Positions 6,954 through 11,992 of a stretch of DNA of 27,935 nt are shown here, piece after piece. The position numbers were made by a program, and so were the translations under genes. The stretch lies in the IMG/VR virus record IMGVR_UViG_3300025168_000497, positions 1-27,935 of that record; one strand, given 5' to 3'. Source of the DNA: a virus. How positions within the stretch are numbered: position 1 is the stretch's first letter; every line of letters starts with the position of its first letter. The notes under the pieces are model-generated. The model had not been told where the DNA came from. It worked only from the letters and a program-made list of their open reading frames with translations, and did not search any database.

Positions 6954-7160
6954 TTATAGTTTAATATTTGGTTTTAGTTCATTTAGTTTATTAATACAAT
7001 ATTTAAGTTTAGTTTTATTAATTGTATTTTGTATGTATACATTTTCTAAACTTTCTACGGTAGTTTCATTTTCTAGCGTTTCGTTTAGCGTGTTTTTTTG
7101 TATAGTCTCTAGCAAAAATACTATGTTTTCTACTAGCCCTTTTTTTTCTTGTTGTGTCAT
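6954..7160 (-). CDS. Hypothetical protein, Asn/Leu/Thr-rich helix
   Basis: A 68-residue protein of mostly helical character, with evenly spaced Leu/Ile (VENIVFLLETIQ, NKTKLKYCINKLNEL) that could form a coiled coil. It starts within the stop of the HTH gene at 7160, suggesting coupled translation. Base composition is more AT-rich than in the genes around it. Function unknown. Confidence 0.65.
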   Translation of the reverse strand: MTQQEKKGLVENIVFLLETIQKNTLNETLENETTVESLENVYIQNTINKTKLKYCINKLNELKPNIKL

Positions 7161-7492
7161 TACTTAATATTTAAAGAATTAATAAGGTCGTTTACTTCGC
7201 CTACGGGGTCATAGTCTGAGTTAAAAATATGTTTAGCCTTAGAGACTAATTTATACTCCGCTACCGTAGTTACTTTAAGGCTACCGTCTTTAGTTCTAAA
7301 CCTTGTAGGTACTTTACGCGGTAAACTTATTATAGTTAAGTCGTCCCCGTTTTTTTCAAAGTGTCGGTTAAGTTTAAATACTGTAGACGCTAGCCTAGTG
7401 TTACCTAGTTCGTCCGTACATTGTTTTTGAGTAATACTATCGTTGTCTCTAAGATACGCTAGTAGTCTGGTTAGGTGCGTGTTTTCTCGCAT
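7160..7492 (-). CDS. Helix-turn-helix protein (HTH_39-like) downstream of hammerhead ribozyme 2
   Basis: A 110-residue protein. Residues about 5-40 (LTRLLAYLRDNDSITQKQCT, then ELGNTRLASTVFKLNR) match the winged-helix-like domain seen in small phage proteins, where the second helix is followed by RL..TVFKLN. Probably a DNA-binding regulator. If ribozyme 2 (7511-7568) cleaves, the mRNA for this gene and those after it starts at 7516 with a 24-nt leader and a 5'-OH. That could alter its stability and the ratio of proteins from this operon. The start at 7492 is supported by the leader, which closely resembles that of the gene at 8420. Confidence 0.8.
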   Translation of the reverse strand: MRENTHLTRLLAYLRDNDSITQKQCTDELGNTRLASTVFKLNRHFEKNGDDLTIISLPRKVPTRFRTKDGSLKVTTVAEYKLVSKAKHIFNSDYDPVGEVNDLINSLNIK

Positions 7493-7510
7493 AATAATAA
7501 ATTTTAATTA

Positions 7511-7568
7511 GTTAAAGACCCTAGCAACTCGTACTAGGGTTTCGCTCTTTTGAGCTCATCAGTTTAAC
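7511..7568 (-). ncRNA. Hammerhead ribozyme 2 (type I)
   Basis: Minus-strand elements in order: stem I GTTAAA (7568-7563), core CTGATGA, stem II GCTC-AAAA-GAGC, core GAAA, stem III CCCTAG/CTAGGG with a 9-nt loop, cleavage triplet GTC (7519-7517) and stem I TTTAAC (7516-7511). All invariant core positions are present and all three stems pair perfectly. Predicted cut between 7517 and 7516. The 5' strand of stem I contains the TAA stop of the upstream 94-aa gene, and the downstream gene starts 24 nt after the cut. Compared with copy 1, stems I, II and III differ by compensating base changes, which is strong evidence for selected RNA structure. Confidence 0.93.
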
Positions 7569-7848
7569 ATTCGTCTAAACGCTCGCCGTACCCGTCGTAC
7601 TCGATAGTAGCGTAGCGTTCTTTTTTATACGGGTAGTTATTCTCGTAACAGTCGTTACAATAATGCCCCGTATATATACCGTACCAATCGGTACGCTTTT
7701 CGGTGTCGGGTTTAAAGTCTCTACACCCTTTACAAGAGTGCTCTTTATAATCTATAAACCAAATACCCCTAGTCTCGTCTAACTCGTCTAGGTGGTCTAC
7801 CGTTACCGTCTCGTCGGTGTTGTCTAGTGTACATACATATCTTACCAT
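7564..7848 (-). CDS. Small zinc-ribbon-like protein
   Basis: A 94-residue acidic protein. CKGC (about residues 39-42) and CNDC (about 65-68) with nearby His suggest one structural zinc site. The rest is rich in Asp, Glu and Tyr. I do not recognise a family. It is the last of three ORFs between the two hammerhead ribozymes, and its stop codon lies inside stem I of ribozyme 2, so translation to the end could interfere with ribozyme folding. It overlaps the previous gene by 1 bp. Confidence 0.75.
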   Translation of the reverse strand: MVRYVCTLDNTDETVTVDHLDELDETRGIWFIDYKEHSCKGCRDFKPDTEKRTDWYGIYTGHYCNDCYENNYPYKKERYATIEYDGYGERLDEC

Positions 7849-8204
7849 TAGTCTAAGTTTTCTAGTATTAAGTCTATTATATACTCGTTTAATTTAGCGC
7901 GCTTATCGTTGCTTATTTCTACTTTAGTACGTAAGTCTATAAAATGTTTGTTAGAATATACTATAGTGTCTACCGCTACGTCTACTATTTGGCTCGGCAT
8001 TTCTACGGGCTCTTCGGTGTCGTAACTCCATACTACCCACTCGTCCATATATTTACATATACCGTCTTTAAGGTTTTTAGGTCTACTATCTTTAGTACAG
8101 TCTTTTAGTATTTCTCTACTTAGTACGCTCTTAGCTAGTTCTTTTAAATTGGTAGGGTTTTTAAACCTAGTTAATTTACCCCCCTCTAATATTCCGTATT
8201 TCAT
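7848..8204 (-). CDS. Hypothetical protein between the ribozymes
   Basis: A 118-residue protein that I do not recognise. The N-terminal half is basic and helical (NLKELAKSVLSREILKDC), then WVVWSYDTEEPVEMPSQIV, and the C-terminal part is a charged helix (KRAKLNEYIIDLILENL). It is the second of three ORFs on the predicted 928-nt RNA released by the hammerhead ribozymes. Confidence 0.72.
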   Translation of the reverse strand: MKYGILEGGKLTRFKNPTNLKELAKSVLSREILKDCTKDSRPKNLKDGICKYMDEWVVWSYDTEEPVEMPSQIVDVAVDTIVYSNKHFIDLRTKVEISNDKRAKLNEYIIDLILENLD

Positions 8205-8207
8205 TGT

Positions 8208-8420
8208 TTATTGTTTTTTAGCGTCCTCTACCCAATTTTCTAAATTTGGTTTAGAGACTGTTAGTACTTCTAGTAATTGGTCGCCTATCGTTTGTTTAAC
8301 GTCTTGTATAGCGTGCTTTATAGCTCTCTCTAGTGCGCCGTCTCGGTAGGCGTCTATTCCGTCGTCGGCAGTTTCTAAACCTTTGGCAAATACAAATAGT
8401 CTTTTTTCTAAGTCAGTCAT
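8208..8420 (-). CDS. Hypothetical protein directly downstream of hammerhead ribozyme 1
   Basis: A 70-residue helical acidic protein (MTDLEKRLFVFAKGLETADD and onward) with no recognised domain. The ATG at 8420 is 24 nt after the predicted ribozyme 1 cut, and the sequence just before it (AATTTTATTATT) nearly equals that before the gene at 7492. It would be the first ORF on the released RNA. It stops 3 bp before the next gene. Confidence 0.72.
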   Translation of the reverse strand: MTDLEKRLFVFAKGLETADDGIDAYRDGALERAIKHAIQDVKQTIGDQLLEVLTVSKPNLENWVEDAKKQ

Positions 8421-8438
8421 AATAATAAAATTTAGTTA

Positions 8439-8497
8439 GTTATAGACGCTAGCAACTTGCTACTAGCGTTTCGCCTTTATAGGCTCATCAGTATAAC
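8439..8497 (-). ncRNA. Hammerhead ribozyme 1 (type I)
   Basis: Minus-strand elements in order: stem I GTTATA (8497-8492), core CTGATGA, stem II GCCT-ATAA-AGGC, core GAAA, stem III CGCTAG/CTAGCG with a 10-nt loop, cleavage triplet GTC (8447-8445) and stem I TATAAC (8444-8439). The open ends are in stem I, so it is type I. Predicted cut between 8445 and 8444, leaving a 24-nt leader on the gene at 8420. It sits at the 3' end of a long structured leader and downstream of the best promoter of the window. The 59-nt size is typical. Confidence 0.93.
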
Positions 8498-8499
8498 GG

Positions 8500-8722
8500 G
8501 TATTTAGGTACGCCCCCTATGGCGTCAGCTTGATAAGTTAAAAACGTCCTAACGATTAAAGTACTTAGCGTTTGTACTCGTATAGCATTACTCTAACCTC
8601 AAAGCCTCCCGCGTTCCGCGTTTGGGTTTCCCTTACCCCTAGGTTAGTACTATAGCCGTCCGTAGCATTTTACGTATATAACTATATCAATATGTCAAAC
8701 AACGTGCCCCCTATCTCGAAAG
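8500..8722 (-). ncRNA. Structured 5' leader RNA upstream of hammerhead 1
   Basis: No ORF. Several pairings nest on the minus strand. The outer stem is 8650-8654 with 8581-8585, and the inner 7-bp stem CTAACCT/AGGTTAG is 8641-8647 with 8593-8599. This encloses two small hairpins, GGG-AAA-CCC (8624-8632) and CGCG-GAA-CGCG (8610-8620). Further down are AGTAC/GTACT (8574-8578 with 8560-8564) and ACGCC/GGCGT (8521-8525 with 8510-8514). I do not recognise a known riboswitch or ribozyme. If transcribed from the promoter at 8729-8759 and cut by ribozyme 1, it becomes a separate RNA of about 280 nt. Confidence 0.6.
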
Positions 8723-8728
8723 CATACG

Positions 8729-8759
8729 CAAATGTAAATTAAAATTTACAGTTACGCAA
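8729..8759 (-). promoter_or_regulatory. Bacteroidota-type promoter for the early operon
   Basis: Minus strand TTG (8759-8757), 20 bp spacer, then TACATTTG (8736-8729), matching the Bacteroidota -33/-7 consensus TTTG/TTG and TAnnTTTG. Transcription would start near 8722 and run into the structured leader, ribozyme 1 and the small-ORF/replication operon. No other non-coding stretch that I checked on this strand gives as good a match. Confidence 0.6.
8733..8750. promoter_or_regulatory. Palindromic operator candidate
   Basis: Perfect inverted repeat TGTAAATT-AA-AATTTACA, lying between and partly over the -7 and -33 elements of the promoter at 8729-8759. This placement is ideal for a dimeric repressor. 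Candidate binders in the window are the HTH proteins at 5295-5510 and 7160-7492. Confidence 0.55.
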
Positions 8760-8780
8760 GCACGCAAGCAATATTTTTTT

Positions 8781-8996
8781 TACGTTTGAATTTCTGCGCC
8801 GTAAATATGTAGGGGTGCGTAGGTGCGTATACGAAATATATTTTACATATACAAACACCGCGCTACAACCCTAGTGTTTATGCGGTTTTTTATTATCTTT
8901 TGTTTTTGATGTACTCGTACTAGAGAAAGTACAAAGTCTCTTAGAGAGGCTAAAAATAGCCTAAAATAAAATATATAATATTTTACATTTGAATTT
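8781..8996. repeat. Pair of 13-bp direct repeats TACRTTTGAATTT
   Basis: TACGTTTGAATTT at 8781-8793 and TACATTTGAATTT at 8984-8996 are 203 bp apart in the same orientation. Each contains TAnnTTTG, the Bacteroidota -7 motif, reading on the plus strand. No plus-strand gene follows and no clear -33 partner is present, so a protein-binding repeat is as likely as antisense promoters. Confidence 0.4.
8830..8995. other. Gene-free region between phosphoesterase and early promoter
   Basis: Part of the 575-bp gene-free region. It includes hairpin AGGCTA-AAAA-TAGCCT (8947-8962), which lacks a T run on either strand, and AAACAC/GTGTTT pairing near 8858-8884 that overlaps a CCGC/GCGG pairing. I see no ORF. 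It may end late transcription or belong to an origin. Confidence 0.35.
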
Positions 8997-10087
8997 TAAA
9001 AGTAGTGGGTAAGTCGGGCTATTTGACCGTCTTTTTTAGAGTGAATAAAACCCTCTACGGCTTTTTTACTGCCCGTATATCCTTTACGAGAGTGCCAACT
9101 ATCCGACCCCGAGGGGCTACGCAAGTACTCAATAGTTACCCCTATATAGTCTTTAGCGTCTCTATATTTATACTTTATTTTGTGGTGCAAATGGTGTAAA
9201 TACCAATACCTATATAAGGTACTAGACCAATCTGTAGGGCGTTCGTTAGCCATAAGTAGGGGTAAGTTATCTACTTTAGCCCCGTCGCCATGCTCTAAAC
9301 CTATTAAGCTATTACCGTACTTATAGTATTTTCTATGCGACGCGCCCGCGTCTACTCTTACGTCTTTAGTTTTTCTAAACCAAGCCTTTATAGTCTTGGC
9401 TAGGTAGTGCCCGCTCTGGTAGTCATGGTTACTCATAGAGTGTACGCAATCAACGGGGGCTATATGGCGTAGCATCTCTATAACTTTTACGTAGAGCTCT
9501 AGGGCTACGTCGTAAAACTCCCACCATTTACCGCCGTCGGTGTCTTGGTGCGTTCCTTTTGTAGTAGTGTTATATACGTTATCAATATGTAGTATATCGT
9601 TTCCTAAGCATAATAAAACCCTATCTATATTAAAGCCCTTAGACTTATCTATAAGCCCTTGTACGCCCTCTAAAACGCGTTTTACTGCTATATCTACGTT
9701 ATACTCGTCGCCCGTTTCTAAAGCGTTAGCGTATTTACCTATATGAACGTCGGCGGGGTTTATAACTAATAAGTGTCCGTCTTTAGCTTTACGTTGTATA
9801 TACTTGTAAGTAGGTGCGTGGGCGTTTACGTAGTCTTGTACCTTTTTAAATATCTGTAGGTCGTCGCGGTTTTGTTTTGTAACAATGCTAAAACGTGGCT
9901 CGCCTTTAAAGTTCTGCCAATGCTTAACGCTTACTACGTCTTTTTTATGTATTCCCCTCTCTTTAAGGTGTAGCTCTAGTAATGAGTTATCGTTTATATT
10001 TTCGACGTACTCGCCCCTATGTTTTTTTATAAGGTCTACCTCTTCGGGTGCTAACCTCATACGGTTAAAGCTATCGGGCTTACTCAT
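8996..10087 (-). CDS. Calcineurin-like metallophosphoesterase
   Basis: A 363-residue protein with the ordered metal-binding motifs of the superfamily: DVH (113-115), GND (162-164, in place of GD), NHD (220-222, the GNHD position), EHGD (265-268, in place of GHxH) and HHLHH (298-302). The N-terminal ~100 residues have a helix-rich region (APEEVDLIKKHRGEYVENIN) that may bind DNA. Phage members of this superfamily are often Mre11/SbcD-like nucleases or phosphatases; substrate cannot be told here. It is the last gene of the late transcription unit before the large gene-free region and overlaps the preceding membrane-protein gene by 8 bp. Confidence 0.88.
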   Translation of the reverse strand: MSKPDSFNRMRLAPEEVDLIKKHRGEYVENINDNSLLELHLKERGIHKKDVVSVKHWQNFKGEPRFSIVTKQNRDDLQIFKKVQDYVNAHAPTYKYIQRKAKDGHLLVINPADVHIGKYANALETGDEYNVDIAVKRVLEGVQGLIDKSKGFNIDRVLLCLGNDILHIDNVYNTTTKGTHQDTDGGKWWEFYDVALELYVKVIEMLRHIAPVDCVHSMSNHDYQSGHYLAKTIKAWFRKTKDVRVDAGASHRKYYKYGNSLIGLEHGDGAKVDNLPLLMANERPTDWSSTLYRYWYLHHLHHKIKYKYRDAKDYIGVTIEYLRSPSGSDSWHSRKGYTGSKKAVEGFIHSKKDGQIARLTHYF

Positions 10088-10292
10088 TTTTAAAAACGCT
10101 AAAGCACAAAGGTAATACCGCTATAAAAGATAGTAATACGTTGTACTCGGTTAGTCCGTTGGTCGCCATATCGGTAACGCTTGCCGTAACAAGTACACCA
10201 GATACGCTACGCTTTGCGCTCCATTTTTTATTTCGTTGCCCCTCTTTAAATACGTCAGCTACTTTACCTATGTTTTTAAGTAGCGGGTGCAT
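10080..10292 (-). CDS. Small membrane protein (holin-like)
   Basis: A 70-residue protein. A basic N-terminal half (GQRNKKWSAKR) is followed by two hydrophobic stretches, VSGVLVTASVTDMA and YNVLLSFIAVLPLCFSVF. The ATG overlaps the stop of the 52-aa gene (TAATG). Together with the M15 peptidase and the other one-helix peptides it fits a lysis cassette. Which of the small membrane proteins is the holin cannot be decided from sequence. Confidence 0.72.
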   Translation of the reverse strand: MHPLLKNIGKVADVFKEGQRNKKWSAKRSVSGVLVTASVTDMATNGLTEYNVLLSFIAVLPLCFSVFKNE

Positions 10293-10450
10293 TATTTAAG
10301 GCGGTCTTTTACTAATAGGTTTACTAAGCCGTCTAGCTTGGCAAATACTTTGTTGTCTTTTTTAGTTGGCGTAATATTTACTACAACTTTAGCAAATGCT
10401 AGCAAGCCTATAACAAGCTCGCCCCAATTATTACTAATAAAATCAATCAT
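10292..10450 (-). CDS. Small membrane protein (52 aa), lysis region
   Basis: ATG 10450 to TAA 10292, reading MIDFISNNWGELVIGLLAFA then KVVVNITPTKKDNKVFAKLD and a short basic tail. It has one N-terminal membrane helix and a charged C-terminus. This WGE..LGLLAFAKVVVN.TPT..D..VF pattern is familiar from small proteins of Bacteroidota phages. It overlaps its neighbours on both sides (TAATG downstream; the previous stop lies inside its start), showing tight coupling. Confidence 0.8.
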   Translation of the reverse strand: MIDFISNNWGELVIGLLAFAKVVVNITPTKKDNKVFAKLDGLVNLLVKDRLK

Positions 10451-10577
10451 TATATAAGTCTAAACAAATGAAACAAAAAGGCATATATACATAATGCCCC
10501 GTACCGTCTTGGTATCTTTGAGAGTATACCCCTAAGAGTATACCCGTATAAAACCCTATAGAAATTTCCCACCCCAT
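10443..10577 (-). CDS. Small conserved phage protein (44 aa)
   Basis: ATG 10577 to TGA 10443, reading MGWEISIGFYTGILLGVYSQ then RYQDGTGHYVYMPFCFICLD. The pattern WEISIGFYTG.L.GV......Y..Y.PF..ICLD recurs in Bacteroidota phages near lysis genes, function unknown. Its start overlaps the M15 stop and its stop overlaps the next start. Confidence 0.8.
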   Translation of the reverse strand: MGWEISIGFYTGILLGVYSQRYQDGTGHYVYMPFCFICLDLYND

Positions 10578-10930
10578 TAATAAAGCCACGTAACGCCGTC
10601 GGGTAGGCTAGGGTCGTTATCTACGTGTATAAAAGTTTTAGCTATTCCTATGCGTTTAAAACCTACGCTAATTAAAGCGTCTAACATAATAAACCTATCC
10701 GACGAGTTAGTGCATTTAATATCTACCGCATAGCCCCGTAGGTGGCTCGAGTTTTTACTTCCTTTTACGGCTTTATTCTTAGCCTCTGACCGCCAACTAG
10801 AATTTATAATAAAAGGTATACCCGCAGTCTGGCGCGCCATATCTAACATTATTAAAAGCTCGTCGTCCATTTTGCTAAAACATTCTACGCCGTCGCAATT
10901 AAACTCTTTAGGGCTAAAGTGCTTTATCAT
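10577..10930 (-). CDS. M15 peptidase endolysin
   Basis: A 117-residue single-domain protein of the peptidase M15 family (M15_3 type). Zinc ligands are H63 and D70 in SSHLRGYAVD and H102 in FIHVD, with D104 close by as in the family. The length is typical for the catalytic domain alone, with no cell-wall-binding domain and no signal peptide, so a holin should be needed. It would cleave peptide cross-links of peptidoglycan for host lysis. It overlaps the 48-aa membrane-protein gene by 4 bp (ATGA) and the following 44-aa gene by 1 bp. Confidence 0.93.
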   Translation of the reverse strand: MIKHFSPKEFNCDGVECFSKMDDELLIMLDMARQTAGIPFIINSSWRSEAKNKAVKGSKNSSHLRGYAVDIKCTNSSDRFIMLDALISVGFKRIGIAKTFIHVDNDPSLPDGVTWLY

Positions 10931-11073
10931 TTGTCTAATAGCTTTTTAATGTTATATAGTAAAGCCGTACTTAATAGTAATATAGTAAGCGCTTGCTCTA
11001 TATCTACAAAGGTAATACCTACCGCGCCCGCGTTTATAGTATTAAATACTATAGTGTCTATTTTGTGTTGCAT
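10927..11073 (-). CDS. Small membrane protein (48 aa), holin candidate
   Basis: ATG 11073 to TGA 10927, reading MQHKIDTIVFNTINAGAVGI then TFVDIEQALTILLLSTALLY and basic tail NIKKLLDK. One strong membrane helix (ALTILLLSTALLY) with a positively charged C-terminus. Directly upstream of the M15 endolysin with ATGA overlap, which makes it the best holin candidate. Confidence 0.78.
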   Translation of the reverse strand: MQHKIDTIVFNTINAGAVGITFVDIEQALTILLLSTALLYNIKKLLDK

Positions 11074-11156
11074 TTTTTACCTTTTTTTTCTAGGTAGAGC
11101 TTTAGCAATTTCTCGTATTGCTCTTTATTATTTTTACTGCCTTTAGGTCGCCCCAT
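11058..11156 (-). CDS. AT-hook micro-protein (32 aa)
   Basis: ATG 11156 to TAG 11058, reading MGRPKGSKNNKEQYEKLLKL then YLEKKGKKCNTK. GRPKGSKN is an AT-hook-like minor-groove-binding motif, also seen at the N-terminus of many small terminases. The stop overlaps the next start by 16 bp, and the ATG overlaps the connector stop. Very short, but the motif and packing support it. Confidence 0.62.
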   Translation of the reverse strand: MGRPKGSKNNKEQYEKLLKLYLEKKGKKCNTK

Positions 11157-11710
11157 TATTTTTTAGGTTTTATCCACATATACGGGTTATAGGTCGGAGC
11201 TCCAGAAATAGTTAAACCGTTCTCGTAGTATATTGTAGTAATAGGGCTCATATCCGCACCGCTACCCGCGTTATATTCTGCTAGGGTGCTATTGTTATTT
11301 TGTAAATAGTCTATTAAACGCTCGCTATAAAATTGCGCGTTGTTGCGTTCTTTAGCTATTAGACTATCTACCTCGCTTTTACTTATTGGCGTTGCGTTAT
11401 CCCCGCTAATTTGCGATATAGAGCTATTTAAAACCTTATTAGATAAATAAGGGTATAACTCTACTAAAGACCAATACATAACCGTACGCCTAATATAGTC
11501 GTCCATAAGCGTAGCGTATGCAGTTGGTAAACTAGCTACATTTGTTTTAAGATACTTATACAAATTAGTACCTAGTATTGGTTGTATGTATTTGTCTTGG
11601 GCTGTTAGTATAGCGGGTAAAAAATATTTTTCGTCTATACTGCCCCCTACTTGACTATATGCTTTTATATAGTCAGCATCTACAAAAATTACTTGAGTAG
11701 GTAAAGCCAT
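11156..11710 (-). CDS. Head-tail connector (DUF6712-like)
   Basis: A 184-residue protein, mostly helical in residues 10-145 (FLPAILTAQDKYIQPILGTN, then YIRRTVMYWSLVELYPYL), with a beta-rich tail. It resembles the DUF6712 head-tail connector family that follows the portal in Bacteroidota phages, equivalent to HK97 gp6-type adaptors. It would ring the portal at the neck. It lies downstream of the portal and the 88-aa virion protein in one operon. Confidence 0.75.
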   Translation of the reverse strand: MALPTQVIFVDADYIKAYSQVGGSIDEKYFLPAILTAQDKYIQPILGTNLYKYLKTNVASLPTAYATLMDDYIRRTVMYWSLVELYPYLSNKVLNSSISQISGDNATPISKSEVDSLIAKERNNAQFYSERLIDYLQNNNSTLAEYNAGSGADMSPITTIYYENGLTISGAPTYNPYMWIKPKK

Positions 11711-11720
11711 AGTTAAAAAT

Positions 11721-11987
11721 TTAGTGTATTGCTATAATATCGGCGGCGGTTGTGCCTCTAGCGTGTACTTTATTTACTTTTATAAAATCTATATAAGTAC
11801 CGCTAGTTATATTTTTTAAAGTTATAGTTTGCCCGTCTATTGTATCTACCTTTAAGTCTCCGCCCGTACCTACAAAAATATTAAAAGGTACGTCGCTTAC
11901 TTTTGCGCTATCGCTTGGTCTTACTGTTTGGGCTACTTCGCCTCTTGTGTATCTTGCTTTACTTTTTTGTCTTGTATCTAACGCCAT
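11721..11987 (-). CDS. Small beta-rich virion protein (decoration/stabilisation type)
   Basis: An 88-residue protein. Residues 34-88 (FNIFVGTGGDLKVDTIDGQ, then NITSGTYIDFIKVNKVHARG and TTAADIIAIH) follow a pattern of small phage head proteins in which a strand-rich core ends in V.RV.ATGTTA..I.AL. These are usually encoded between portal and connector or near the capsid gene. Exact role (head decoration or stopper) is uncertain. Confidence 0.68.
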   Translation of the reverse strand: MALDTRQKSKARYTRGEVAQTVRPSDSAKVSDVPFNIFVGTGGDLKVDTIDGQTITLKNITSGTYIDFIKVNKVHARGTTAADIIAIH

Positions 11988-11992
11988 TTTAT

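Larger units (their letters stand above)
8725..8829. repeat. Iteron-like TACGCA/TGCGTA repeats
   Basis: The hexamer TACGCA (or CACGCA) occurs at 8725-8730, 8753-8758 and 8761-8766, and in inverted orientation TGCGTA at 8816-8821 and 8824-8829. The array surrounds the promoter and palindrome and includes an AT-rich tract (8769-8780). Such clusters can be origin iterons bound by the initiator or multiple repressor sites. The location in the largest gene-free region favours either. Confidence 0.45.

Noticed and set aside
8947-8962. AGGCTA-AAAA-TAGCCT hairpin as a terminator for the phosphoesterase gene
   Set aside because: No T run follows the stem on either strand, so it does not meet the criteria of an intrinsic terminator.
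8421-8995. tRNA or known riboswitch in the gene-free region
   Set aside because: I looked for cloverleaf and common riboswitch cores and found hairpins but no acceptor/T-arm pattern and no recognised aptamer.
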